This document shows positions 36,721 to 45,380 of a stretch of 64,000 nucleotides of DNA, in pieces. The notes beneath the pieces are model-generated. The model was not told the DNA's origin and searched no databases. It saw only the letters and a list, made by a program, of their open reading frames with translations. The stretch is from Propionispora vibrioides (GTDB lineage: Bacteria > Bacillota > Negativicutes > Propionisporales > Propionisporaceae). Each line of letters opens with the position of its first letter. Positions within the stretch are counted from its first letter, which is position 1. The stretch is from assembly GCF_900110485.1 (NCBI RefSeq), contig NZ_FODY01000001.1, forward strand, positions 1 to 64,000, written 5' to 3'. The translations under genes were made by a program, and so were the position numbers.

Positions 36721-37827
36721 ATGCTTAGTCGGCGTCTTTTGAAAAATCTGGATTTTAGTGTAATCATCGTAACAAGTCTTATTATTCTGGTCAGCTTAAT
36801 TATCATCGGTAGCGCCACCCATATTAACACCCCCAGTGAGGACCGGTACTGGTATGTGCAACGGCAGGGGATTTTTGCACTAATGAATGTCATTTTCATA
36901 TTTGTTATGCTGCATTTTGATTACAAGTCTCTGGCTAAATTTGGCAATACACTGTATGGGATCAATCTGGTTATGTTATTGGCAGTTATGTTTGTCGGCC
37001 AATCTGCCTTGGGCGCACAGCGCTGGATTCAAATCGGTCCGATTAGTTTGCAGCCTTCGGAATTCTCCAAACTGATTATGATTATCTCACTCGCCAGTCT
37101 ATTAGATAAGAAGATGGGGAAACTTAACTCTTTTAAAGAAATTATACCGGTTTTTCTCTATGTTGGTATCCCTTTTCTACTGGTTCTAAAACAGCCGGAC
37201 CTGGGAACCTCACTGGTTTTTCTTGCTATTTTATTCGGAATGATCTTTGTTGCAGGGATTAACAGCAAGCATTTACTACTCATTTTTTCAGCGGCAGCTG
37301 CCTTCATGCCAATTTTCTGGCATTTTTTAAAGGACTATCAGAAAATGCGGCTTACTGTGTTTATTGATCCCAATGTCGATCCTTTGGGTTCCGGTTATCA
37401 TATCATTCAATCTAAAATTGCGATTGGTTCAGGAATGTTATTTGGCAAGGGCCTGTTTGCCGGAACGCAAAGTCAATTGAACTTTCTGCCGGAAAACCAT
37501 ACGGATTTTATCTTTGCGGTTATTGGCGAAGAATTGGGCTTTGTTGGGGCCGTTATTATACTCCTTTTATATTTTTTCCTGTTGTACCGTGGAATAAAGA
37601 TAGCTGGCTTGGCCAAAGATAATTTTGGAACTCTGTTGGCTACCGGCATTACCTCCATGTTGACCTTTCACGTATTGGTTAATGTAGGGATGACGGCTGG
37701 CATCATGCCGGTTACCGGCATTCCTTTGCCACTTATGAGCTATGGTGTTAGCTCGCTGACTACCAATATGATCAGTATCGGTATTCTTTTGAATATTTAC
37801 ATGAGGCGGCAAAAAATTTTGTTTTAG
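36721..37827 (+). CDS. rodA: rod shape glycosyltransferase RodA
   Basis: 368-aa SEDS-family peptidoglycan polymerase with about ten membrane helices. Family motifs GAQRWIQIGPISLQPSEF, KQPDLGTSLVF, and FLPENHTDFIFAVIGEELG including the catalytic aspartate region, and LPLMSYGVSS. The ribosome site AAAGGTAAG is rather far from ATG 36721. Works with MrdA. Confidence 0.95.
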   Translation: MLSRRLLKNLDFSVIIVTSLIILVSLIIIGSATHINTPSEDRYWYVQRQGIFALMNVIFIFVMLHFDYKSLAKFGNTLYGINLVMLLAVMFVGQSALGAQRWIQIGPISLQPSEFSKLIMIISLASLLDKKMGKLNSFKEIIPVFLYVGIPFLLVLKQPDLGTSLVFLAILFGMIFVAGINSKHLLLIFSAAAAFMPIFWHFLKDYQKMRLTVFIDPNVDPLGSGYHIIQSKIAIGSGMLFGKGLFAGTQSQLNFLPENHTDFIFAVIGEELGFVGAVIILLLYFFLLYRGIKIAGLAKDNFGTLLATGITSMLTFHVLVNVGMTAGIMPVTGIPLPLMSYGVSSLTTNMISIGILLNIYMRRQKILF

Positions 37828-37828
37828 A

Positions 37829-37856
37829 AGGCGCACCTTAACGGTGCGCTTTTTGT
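37829..37856 (+). terminator. terminator of rodA
   Basis: GCGCACC (37831-37837) pairs with GGTGCGC (37843-37849), then TTTTTG. Confidence 0.88.
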
Positions 37857-37918
37857 TATATTTATCCATATTCGGTCATATAGTTTGTTATAGGACTTAC
37901 ATGGTCTAGGGGGAACAT

Positions 37919-38623
37919 ATGGCTAATATATGGAATCGCTGGTCAGACGCCCGGACAACGCGAGATAATTGGCGCTACACGGAACATGAATATAATTATA
38001 GCTGGCTGAAACGCCCTGCTATTGCTATTCTTTTATTCACTGCTGTATACGGGGCTCACATATCAGAAACTTATGTGGGACAAATCATGGATAAAGGAAT
38101 TCGCTATATATTGACGACCGAAACCGATTTTACCTATGTAGCAACGCAAATAAGCCAACACCTTCCTAATGATTTAGATTTAGCAGTTTTTAAGAATATG
38201 GCAAAGGAAATGCCCAAACCACCGGATCCTCTGGCTTACATGACAAAGCCGGCAGAAGGAAAAATCGTCAGTTTCTTTGGCTGGAATAAAAATCAGGTAA
38301 GTCAGGGTGAGCTTCAGCAAGGCATTGAGATAGAAGTCGTTCCCGGTTCGACAATAAAAGCCGCCGCCGCAGGCAGTGTAAAATTGATTGCCGACAGTCA
38401 AGTTTACGGGAAAACAGTTATTATTGAACATGGTAATGGGCTGGATACTATGTACGGATATTTAGGTGAAGTCATTGTCGGTCAGGGGGAAAAAGTCAGC
38501 CAGGGACAGGTCATTGCCCGTTCAGGCAATAAAAAAGTATATTTTGAATTACGTGAACAGGGAAAAGCGGTAGATCCGTTAACAAGAATTAAAAATGAAG
38601 CCCAAACCAAAGAAGGGAAGTGA
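37919..38623 (+). CDS. spoIVFA: M23-like protein, SpoIVFA
   Basis: 234 aa with one membrane helix (about 33-49) and a C-terminal LytM/M23 fold (residues 110-225). The peptidase motifs are degenerate: the usual HxxxD position reads QGIEIE and the final HxH reads VYFE, so it is probably not a hydrolase. This, and spoIVFB starting 4 nt later, supports SpoIVFA, which tethers and regulates the pro-sigma-K protease. Ribosome site AGGGGG. Confidence 0.85.
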   Translation: MANIWNRWSDARTTRDNWRYTEHEYNYSWLKRPAIAILLFTAVYGAHISETYVGQIMDKGIRYILTTETDFTYVATQISQHLPNDLDLAVFKNMAKEMPKPPDPLAYMTKPAEGKIVSFFGWNKNQVSQGELQQGIEIEVVPGSTIKAAAAGSVKLIADSQVYGKTVIIEHGNGLDTMYGYLGEVIVGQGEKVSQGQVIARSGNKKVYFELREQGKAVDPLTRIKNEAQTKEGK

Positions 38624-38626
38624 CAC

Positions 38627-39505
38627 TTGTTGCGGATTGGCTGTATTCAGGGAATCAAACTAAAGCTTAACAACTGGTTTTTAATAGTCCTGCTGCTTTT
38701 TGTACTGGCAGGTTTAAGCAGTAAAATTATACTCTTGTTTAGCGCTGTGTTATGGCATGAGCTTGCTCATGCCATTGCTGCACGTATTGCCGGATTAAAG
38801 GTCAGGGAAATTGAACTATTGCCTTTTGGCGGGGTGGCAAAAATAGATTGCTTAAGTGAAGCGGGAACAAGAAGCGAAATATTTATTTCTTTTGCCGGCC
38901 CTGCTGCCAGTCTCGCATTGGCAGCCTGTTGCTACCTGGCTATCCCGATGATAACAACCTGGCAAGAAGTTCTGCTTTTTTATTATTACGTCAACCTTGT
39001 TCTGGCGGTCTTTAACCTGCTTCCGGCGCTGCCGCTCGACGGAGGAAGAGTACTGCGGGCCTATCTAACCTCTTACTATGGGTATAAAAAGGCAACAGCC
39101 GTTACGATTAGAATCAGTAGATTGGTCAGTGCCGGGCTTTTATTCGGAGCATTTTGGTATTACTTATATTTTAATGAAATTAACTTAACTTTTATTGTCA
39201 GCGGGGTATTCATTTATGTAGCCTCACAGAAAGAAGCCATTATCACAGGCTTTCGCACAATGCGAATCTTAGCAGGCAAAAAGGCAAAGTTGACCTCGCG
39301 CGGTTTAATGCCCACTACGCATTTTACCGTTATCGAACAACTTCCTGTTCAGGAACTGATTCATAACTTCGGACCCAATGAATATTATGTCGTGCTGATT
39401 GTTCAGCAAGATAAGCTGAAGTACCGGGGAATGCTAACGGAAACGGAAATTTGGGAACAGTTACCGGAAAAGGGACTGCATGTTCCCATTGGTCATTTTT
39501 TATAA
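38627..39505 (+). CDS. spoIVFB: intramembrane metalloprotease SpoIVFB
   Basis: 292-aa site-2 protease that cleaves pro-sigma-K in the mother cell. HELAH at residues 44-48 and the second zinc motif LPLDGG with D138 match the catalytic residues of the B. subtilis enzyme. About six membrane helices; C-terminal CBS-like soluble region from about 220. TTG start (38627 or 38630) after GAAGGGAAG. No sigK is in the window. Confidence 0.93.
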   Translation: MLRIGCIQGIKLKLNNWFLIVLLLFVLAGLSSKIILLFSAVLWHELAHAIAARIAGLKVREIELLPFGGVAKIDCLSEAGTRSEIFISFAGPAASLALAACCYLAIPMITTWQEVLLFYYYVNLVLAVFNLLPALPLDGGRVLRAYLTSYYGYKKATAVTIRISRLVSAGLLFGAFWYYLYFNEINLTFIVSGVFIYVASQKEAIITGFRTMRILAGKKAKLTSRGLMPTTHFTVIEQLPVQELIHNFGPNEYYVVLIVQQDKLKYRGMLTETEIWEQLPEKGLHVPIGHFL

Positions 39506-39616
39506 TATTGGCAGGATTTTTTTTATATACGTAGAACGTAGGGTTAAATATGGTTTTATATAGGAAATATACTAGGAGAAGCGCAACGCTATTTGCTGTA
39601 ATTTTTGGAGGTAAGC

Positions 39617-41476
39617 ATGGTCAAGATAAGCCAATCCATTCTGACACAAGTTGTCAAACCCGGCCGTTATACCGGTAATGAGTTGAACAGTATAAAAAAG
39701 GATCATTCCCAAGTGGGTGTTACGATAGCTCTGGCACTGCCGGATGTGTACGAAGTAGGCATGTCCAATCTGGGTTTAAAGATTCTTTATCAAATTTTGA
39801 ACGATCACGCTTCGATCGCTGCCGAGCGGGTTTATGCCCCGTGGGTAGATATGGAAGCGCAAATGAGAGAACACAATATACCATTATATACGCTGGAGAC
39901 TTTTACACCGCTAAAAGAGCTTGATTTCGTCGGCTTTTCACTGCAATATGAATTAAGCTATAGTAATATTTTGAATATGCTGGATTTAGCGCATATTCCC
40001 GTTCTGGCAGAGGAACGGGATGATTCTTTTCCGCTGATTATCGGCGGTGGTCCCTGTGCGTTCAATGCCGAACCTGTTGCCGATTTTTTTGATCTGTTGG
40101 TTTTAGGTGAAGGGGAGGAGGTTGTGCTGGATGTCCTTAATGCCTATTCAGCCTGGAAGCGTTCGGGAAAAGCAGGTGGCAAACCGGCCTTCCTTAAGCA
40201 AGCGGCTCTGATAGCTGGCGTATATGTTCCTTCTTTGTATCAGGTTGTTTATCAGGCAGACGGTACAATTCTGGCGATTACGTCGAAAGAAGAAGGTGTA
40301 CCGCCAACAGTAACCAAAAGAATAGTTCATGATTTGGATGCTGCCATGTTTGCAACGAAACCGGTCGTACCCTTCTTAGATATTGTTCATGACCGGATTA
40401 TGCTGGAATTGTTCCGTGGCTGTACACGGGGCTGCCGCTTTTGCCAGGCCGGAATGATTTACCGGCCGGTACGGGAGCGACAACCCGACACATTGCTGAA
40501 GCTAGCTCAGGAATTGGTCAAAAATACCGGGTACAGCGAAATTTCCCTCACTTCGTTAAGCTCGGCCGATTATTCTTGCCTGCACGACACGATTCGTACG
40601 TTGATAACAACTTTTAAGGAACAGGGAGTCAGTGTTTCCTTGCCGTCGCTTAGAATTGACAGCTTTTCTATTCAGTTGGCGCAGGAGGTTCAGCAAGTCC
40701 GTAAAAGCGGTCTGACTTTTGCACCGGAAGCGGGTACGCAGCGAATGCGGGATGTTATCAACAAAGGGGTTACCGAGAACGATTTGCAGGATGCTGTCAG
40801 TGCAGCATTTACTGCCGGATGGTCGACTGTCAAGCTGTATTTTATGATTGGTTTGCCGACTGAGACGGAAGAGGACGTGCGGGGGATTGCCGATATGGCC
40901 CGCCGGGTGATGGATTGTTATAAGCGGCTTAAAGGACGTCGCGGGGCAAAAGTTACAGTAAGTGTATCTTCGTTTGTGCCCAAACCGCAGACGGCCTTTC
41001 AATGGTTCGGTCAGAATAAGATAGAGGAAATAGAAGAAAAACAAGAATTATTGAAATCCTTATTAAAACAAAGCGGCATCTCTTTTAACTGGCACGACGC
41101 AAAAACCAGTTTCTTAGAGGGTGTTTTTGCCCGGGGTGACCGCCGTTTAGGCAAGGTTATCCACCGGGCCTGGAAGAACGGTGCTAAATTTGACGGCTGG
41201 TCGGAACACTTTAATTTCAACATATGGATGCAGGCTTTTCAGGCAGAAGGGATCGATCCTCATTTTTATGCCGGGCGAAACCGGCCAGAAAATGAAGTAT
41301 TGCCGTGGGATCATTTAAACTCCGGCGTGCATAAGGCATTTTTATTGCGTGAATATGACCAAGCGATAGCTGCAGCCTACACAATAGACTGCCGGCGTGA
41401 TCGCTGTGAAGCCTGTGGCGTATGCCCCCAGTTAACAGCAAAGGTAATTGATTGGAGGCAAGAAGCCCATGCCTAA
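39617..41476 (+). CDS. TIGR03960 family B12-binding-like radical SAM protein
   Basis: 619 aa from ATG 39617 after GGAGG. N-terminal B12-binding-like domain (DVYEVGMSNLGLKILYQIL, GGGPCAFNAEP), then the radical SAM core with CTRGCRFCQAG (about residue 275) for the [4Fe-4S] cluster, and a C-terminal CRRDRCEACGVCPQ cysteine cluster. Always paired with TIGR03936, as here. The substrate is unknown; a tRNA or protein modification has been suggested from context only. Confidence 0.88.
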   Translation: MVKISQSILTQVVKPGRYTGNELNSIKKDHSQVGVTIALALPDVYEVGMSNLGLKILYQILNDHASIAAERVYAPWVDMEAQMREHNIPLYTLETFTPLKELDFVGFSLQYELSYSNILNMLDLAHIPVLAEERDDSFPLIIGGGPCAFNAEPVADFFDLLVLGEGEEVVLDVLNAYSAWKRSGKAGGKPAFLKQAALIAGVYVPSLYQVVYQADGTILAITSKEEGVPPTVTKRIVHDLDAAMFATKPVVPFLDIVHDRIMLELFRGCTRGCRFCQAGMIYRPVRERQPDTLLKLAQELVKNTGYSEISLTSLSSADYSCLHDTIRTLITTFKEQGVSVSLPSLRIDSFSIQLAQEVQQVRKSGLTFAPEAGTQRMRDVINKGVTENDLQDAVSAAFTAGWSTVKLYFMIGLPTETEEDVRGIADMARRVMDCYKRLKGRRGAKVTVSVSSFVPKPQTAFQWFGQNKIEEIEEKQELLKSLLKQSGISFNWHDAKTSFLEGVFARGDRRLGKVIHRAWKNGAKFDGWSEHFNFNIWMQAFQAEGIDPHFYAGRNRPENEVLPWDHLNSGVHKAFLLREYDQAIAAAYTIDCRRDRCEACGVCPQLTAKVIDWRQEAHA

Positions 41477-42170
41477 AACTCGTTTGGAATTAACCAAGGA
41501 AGAAGAAATCCGTTATATTTCACATTTAGACTATGCCCGGACACTGGAGCGAACAATACGGCGGGCTAATTTGCCAGTCGCTTATTCGGAAGGCTTTAAT
41601 CCTCATATGAAGATTTCCTTTGCGTCGGCTTTGGCGGTAGGTGTTACCAGCAGTGCGGAATATTTGGATATTGAATGGAAAGAAACAGTTGAATCCGATA
41701 CAGTGATTGCCAGATTGATGCAGTGTTTACCTTCTGGCATACGGATAAGACGGGCAAAAGAAGCGGCAGAAAAAAGCCCGGCCCTTATGGCGGTTGTAAA
41801 CCTGGCAACATATAAGCTTTTGGTAACTTTGCCGTCGGCAGCTATGTTGGACAAGGCCTATGAAAGTATTGAGCAGTTTAATGGAGCTGAACATATTAAC
41901 TTTGTAAAAGAGACCCCTAAGGGAAAGAAGGAAGTTCTTATAAAGGACTTTTTACTGCATGACCTTAAGCTAAGCAATAATGGAAATGAAGTTATAATCG
42001 AAGCGGCTATCAAAATTACACCGACAGGCAGTATAAAACCGGGTGATGTTTTTTCAGTTCTGGTCGATCAATTTTCATTTCCTGCCGGCAAAGAAGCGGC
42101 TTTAATTCACCGTACCGGTCTTTATATTACCGGACAGGATCAGGTGATAACGCCACTGGAGTTATCTTAA
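41469..42170 (+). CDS. TIGR03936 / DUF2344 protein
   Basis: 233 aa from ATG 41469 after GGAGG; overlaps the radical SAM gene by 8 nt. It shows RYISHLDYARTLERTIRRANLPVAYSEGFNPHMKI (seen across residues 14-50), the hallmark of DUF2344. In some bacteria it is fused to the partner above, so the two probably act in one reaction. RNase G follows 16 nt later. Confidence 0.88.
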   Translation: MPKTRLELTKEEEIRYISHLDYARTLERTIRRANLPVAYSEGFNPHMKISFASALAVGVTSSAEYLDIEWKETVESDTVIARLMQCLPSGIRIRRAKEAAEKSPALMAVVNLATYKLLVTLPSAAMLDKAYESIEQFNGAEHINFVKETPKGKKEVLIKDFLLHDLKLSNNGNEVIIEAAIKITPTGSIKPGDVFSVLVDQFSFPAGKEAALIHRTGLYITGQDQVITPLELS

Positions 42171-42186
42171 GCGAGGAGGGCGATTT

Positions 42187-43632
42187 ATGCTAAAGACCAT
42201 TGTCGCCAATATCGATCCGGAAGAAACAAGAATGGCACTGCTGGAAGACGGAGAATTAGTGGAAGTGTCGGTGGAACGTACAGAAAGTTCCAATATTGTC
42301 GGCAACATATATCTAGGGAAAGTAAAAAATGTATTGCCAGGCATGCAAGCTGTTTTTGTTGATATCGGGCGGGATAAAAATGCGTTCTTATATACGGGAG
42401 ATGTTATTCCCAAAACATCCGGTGCGTCCCCGACAGCAAATCATCCATTGACAGTTGGTCAGGATATCATGGTTCAAATTATCAAGGATGCTCTCGGCAG
42501 TAAGGGACCTCGTGCCACGACACATTTGACTTTGCCTGGGCGTTATGTTGTGCTTATGCCCACGGTAGACTATATCGGCATATCCCGCAGGATTGCCAAT
42601 GATGCCGAACGGGAGCGGTTAAAGCGGCTGGCCGAAAACGTACGACCACCCGGTATGGGAATTATCGTAAGGACTGTGGCGGAAGGGAAAAGTGAAGAAG
42701 ACTTACATAAAGATGTAAAATATTTAAGTGATCTTTGGGCTACCTTATTATCCAGGGCTAAAATAGCGCATGCTCCCCTGCTTTTATACCGCGATGTAAA
42801 TCTGGTCATACGGATCGTACGGGACTACTTGACTGCGGATGTAGATAGTTTTGTTTTGGATGATCAGGACGCTTATGACCGAGTGTGTGATTTATTGAAA
42901 TTTAGTTCGCCTGATTTAATACCCAAGGTACGGGTACATAAGGGAAAGGGAGATGTCTTTTCTCATTTTGGAATAGACGATGCATTGGAACAAATAAGCC
43001 AGCGGCAAGTATGGCTTAAATGCGGCGGCTATATTGTTATCGACCGCACAGAAGCACTAACGGTCATTGACGTAAACACAGGCAAATTTGTCGGGAATAC
43101 CAACTTGTCGGAAACCGTGCTTAAAACGAATTTGGAGGCGGCCGCCGAGATTGCCCGGCAGGTGCGCTTGCGGGATATTGGCGGCATTATCATTATTGAT
43201 TTTATTGATATGGATAAAGAAGAGCATAAGAAAAATGTTCTGGCTACATTGGAAGCTACCTTGCAAAGGGACCGGACCAAAAGCAATGTTCTCGGCTTAA
43301 CAGCCTTGGGCTTGGTGGAAATGACGCGAAAAAAAGCAAGGCAAAATATCGAAAGCTTATTGTATATGGATTGTCCTTGCTGTCAGGCACGGGGGAGGAT
43401 ACAGTCACCGGAAACCGTCTGCATTCAAATTTGCCGGGAGCTTAGAAAAATTGCTGCCCGGCCGAGGCTGCAAGGCAGACTGGTAATTCAGACCAGTCCA
43501 AGAGTTGCCGGTGTATTGGAAAAGCGGGAAGATCTGCAAAAAATGGAACAAGAGTTGAATCGAAAGTTAATTAGTGAAGCGGTACCAGCTATGCATGATG
43601 AAGTTTTTTCAATTCTACATCAAGATGAATAA
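42187..43632 (+). CDS. rng: ribonuclease G/E family
   Basis: 481-aa endoribonuclease for rRNA maturation and mRNA decay. S1 domain at the N-terminus (VGNIYLGKVKNVLPGMQAVFVDIG from about residue 37), DNase I-like catalytic aspartates in VIDVNTGKFVG and IIDFIDM, and the zinc-link cysteines in CPCCQARG (about residue 398). Lacks the long RNase E C-terminal scaffold. Start after GAGGAGGG. Confidence 0.95.
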   Translation: MLKTIVANIDPEETRMALLEDGELVEVSVERTESSNIVGNIYLGKVKNVLPGMQAVFVDIGRDKNAFLYTGDVIPKTSGASPTANHPLTVGQDIMVQIIKDALGSKGPRATTHLTLPGRYVVLMPTVDYIGISRRIANDAERERLKRLAENVRPPGMGIIVRTVAEGKSEEDLHKDVKYLSDLWATLLSRAKIAHAPLLLYRDVNLVIRIVRDYLTADVDSFVLDDQDAYDRVCDLLKFSSPDLIPKVRVHKGKGDVFSHFGIDDALEQISQRQVWLKCGGYIVIDRTEALTVIDVNTGKFVGNTNLSETVLKTNLEAAAEIARQVRLRDIGGIIIIDFIDMDKEEHKKNVLATLEATLQRDRTKSNVLGLTALGLVEMTRKKARQNIESLLYMDCPCCQARGRIQSPETVCIQICRELRKIAARPRLQGRLVIQTSPRVAGVLEKREDLQKMEQELNRKLISEAVPAMHDEVFSILHQDE

Positions 43633-43638
43633 CATTTA

Positions 43639-43667
43639 TTGACAAGATACTCCTTATATGCTAATAT
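43639..43667 (+). promoter_or_regulatory. promoter of rplU operon
   Basis: TTGACA (43639-43644), 17-bp spacer, TAATAT (43662-43667), beginning 7 nt after the rng stop. Confidence 0.85.
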
Positions 43668-43673
43668 TTTATG

Positions 43674-43785
43674 ATGTAAGCGATTAGGCTTACAGCCCCA
43701 ACCGCACGAAAAGGTTTATAAACGTTTCCGGTTTAAAACCGTGACGTACCAAATTCGGCGAGTATTTAGGCAGGGAGGTGTATTC
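43674..43785 (+). ncRNA. L21 leader candidate
   Basis: About 110-nt structured 5' leader before rplU, with hairpins GTAAGC..GGCTTAC and CGGTTT..AAACCG. Firmicutes often have an L21-binding autoregulatory leader in this position. Assigned from place and hairpins; not checked against the Rfam model. Confidence 0.55.
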
Positions 43786-44097
43786 ATGTACGCAATTATT
43801 CAAACTGGCGGAAAGCAGTACCGTGTTGCAGAAGGCGATGTAGTTCTTGTTGAAAAGCTGGAAGCGGCAGAAGGCGATGTAGTAGAATTCGATCGTGTGC
43901 TTACAGTGGTAAAGGACGGTGCCGTACTGGTTGGCAAACCTGTACTGGAAGCTGTAAAAGTAACCGGTAAAGTTATGGCTCAAGGCAAAGGCAAAAAGAT
44001 TTTAGTTTTCAAATACAAAGCTAAATCCAATTATCGCAAGCGTCAAGGTCATCGTCAACCGTTTACTAAAGTGGTTATCGAAAAAATTAACGCATAA
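43786..44097 (+). CDS. rplU: ribosomal protein L21
   Basis: 103 aa, 50S subunit protein. [20 protein letters not shown] and the C-terminal [22 protein letters not shown] are diagnostic. ATG 43786 after GGGAGGTG; the upstream extension of the open frame is leader RNA. First gene of rplU-prp-rpmA. Confidence 0.98.
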   Translation: MYAIIQTGGKQYRVAEGDVVLVEKLEAAEGDVVEFDRVLTVVKDGAVLVGKPVLEAVKVTGKVMAQGKGKKILVFKYKAKSNYRKRQGHRQPFTKVVIEKINA

Positions 44098-44100
44098 CTT

Positions 44101-44409
44101 ATGATTACAATCATTCCAATTCGAAATGACAACCAAACGCTTTTAGGTTTTTCGGTCACAGGACATGCTAATTCCGGACGACATGGACAGGATATTGTCT
44201 GTGCGGCTGTATCGGTACTGGCCCATACAGCGGTTTTCGGACTGGAGCGGCAGCTTGAGCGGGCGATAAGTCTGGAAATAGCTGAGGGGAAAATGGTTTT
44301 TGAATTAATGGAACCACCGGATACGTTGACCGATGCTATTTTGGGAACGATCTTGTTGGGTTTTGAGGAAATTGCTAAGAATTATCATAAATTTGTGCGG
44401 ATTTTATGA
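44101..44409 (+). CDS. prp: ribosomal-processing cysteine protease Prp
   Basis: 102 aa. Trims the N-terminal extension of L27. The catalytic pair is the histidine in VTGHANSG (about H22) and the cysteine in DIVCAAVS (about C34). Lies between rplU and rpmA 3 nt after rplU, as in other Firmicutes. Confidence 0.94.
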   Translation: MITIIPIRNDNQTLLGFSVTGHANSGRHGQDIVCAAVSVLAHTAVFGLERQLERAISLEIAEGKMVFELMEPPDTLTDAILGTILLGFEEIAKNYHKFVRIL

Positions 44410-44427
44410 TACGGGAGGTGAATTGTA

Positions 44428-44727
44428 ATGTTTAAGCTTAATTCGCTTAACCTGCAATTGTTTGCTCATAAAAAAGGTGTAGGTAGTTCTCGTAATGGAC
44501 GGGATAGTGAATCAAAGCGGCTTGGTGTTAAGCGGCACGCCGGTGAAGTTGTTACTGCCGGCAGCATCTTAGTCCGTCAGAGAGGAACTCACTTCCATCC
44601 CGGACAAAATGTAGGCATCGGCCGAGATGATACCTTGTACGCAAAGGTTGCCGGTCGTGTGGCCTTTGAGCGTAAAGGCCGTGATGACAGGCAAGTTAGT
44701 GTTTACGCTATAGAAGAAGCTATGTAG
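44428..44727 (+). CDS. rpmA: ribosomal protein L27 with cleavable extension
   Basis: 99 aa. Starts [12 protein letters not shown] followed by [14 protein letters not shown]. The first 12 residues are the extension removed by Prp so that the mature N-terminus reaches the peptidyl-transferase centre. RBS GGGAGG. Confidence 0.98.
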   Translation: MFKLNSLNLQLFAHKKGVGSSRNGRDSESKRLGVKRHAGEVVTAGSILVRQRGTHFHPGQNVGIGRDDTLYAKVAGRVAFERKGRDDRQVSVYAIEEAM

Positions 44728-44733
44728 CATATT

Positions 44734-44765
44734 CACCTGCGGACATTCCGCAGGTGTTATTTTCA
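44734..44765 (+). terminator. terminator of rpmA
   Basis: CACCTGCGGA (44734-44743) pairs with TCCGCAGGTG (44747-44756), then TTATTTT. Confidence 0.88.
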
Positions 44766-44782
44766 TTTACCCTTAAATTTTA

Positions 44783-44854
44783 TTAGGGTATGTCTTCAAA
44801 ATTAGCGAACTGATCAATGTCTGGTGATTTTTATGCAGACAAGGCATACCCTAA
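44783..44854. repeat. short palindromic element E1
   Basis: Arms TTAGGGTATGTCTT (44783-44796) and AAGGCATACCCTAA (44841-44854) pair at 13 of 14 positions, with an inner hairpin GTCTG/CAGAC. It looks like a small MITE. Single copy in the window, so the family is unproven. Confidence 0.5.
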
Positions 44855-45060
44855 AGGGCACGCGAAATTTTGCAGGAATAATGGCTCTTATTTCAAAAAA
44901 TTTTAATGCAGTATGCCGTGAAAAGCGCTGCCAGTGGACGTTTTGATAATTTAAAGATATGTCTAGATTGCTGGCAGCACTGATTATAAATTTGAAGTTG
45001 AGATCCATATGGCCGGAACGGGTCATTTTGATATAAATTAGTCGAAAGATAGTATCAGAA
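44855..45060. repeat. rest of rpmA-spo0B gap with inverted repeat E2
   Basis: No gene seen. Inverted repeat AGCGCTGCCAG (44925-44935 region) and CTGGCAGCACT (44971-44981), spaced by about 36 bp. AATAATGGCTCTTATTTC faintly recalls the family B/C hairpin module. Origin unclear. Confidence 0.35.
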
Positions 45061-45076
45061 TAGGGAGGACTCTTGT

Positions 45077-45316
45077 ATGGCTAATGAATCATCGGAGGAT
45101 AATCAGGTTTGTGAGGAACTACTCAGACTATTACGGATGCAACGCCATGATTTTATAAACCATATACAAGTTATTCATGCCATGCTTCAGCTTGGTCGGA
45201 CGGAAAAAGCTATGAAATATATCGAAGACTTAGCTAAGGACCCATCTTTGCTCTCTGATGCTGTGCGCCTGCATATTAAGCAAACTGAATGCCGGGGAAC
45301 GGTTAACCGCGTTTAA
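45077..45316 (+). CDS. spo0B: minimal Spo0B-like phosphotransferase domain
   Basis: 79 aa. LLRMQRHDFINHIQVIHAMLQLGRTEKAMKYI is an H-box helix with the phospho-accepting histidine candidate in RHDFINH (about H25), matching the Spo0B alpha-hairpin. B. subtilis Spo0B has about 190 aa with a C-terminal ATPase-like lobe. Here only 64 nt separate the stop from obgE, so that lobe is absent. The position between rpmA and obgE is exactly that of spo0B. It may still dimerise and relay phosphate to Spo0A, or may be a remnant. Ribosome site GGGAGG argues for expression. Confidence 0.75.
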   Translation: MANESSEDNQVCEELLRLLRMQRHDFINHIQVIHAMLQLGRTEKAMKYIEDLAKDPSLLSDAVRLHIKQTECRGTVNRV

Positions 45317-45380
45317 GTTTCATTTTAAATGCGCATATTACATAAAGATTTGATCTAAAAAGAGTCAGAGGAGAGTTTAC

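Noticed and set aside
37919-38623. Active M23 endopeptidase
   Set aside because: Zinc-ligand positions are replaced (QGIEIE, VYFE), and it is coupled to spoIVFB, so SpoIVFA fits better.
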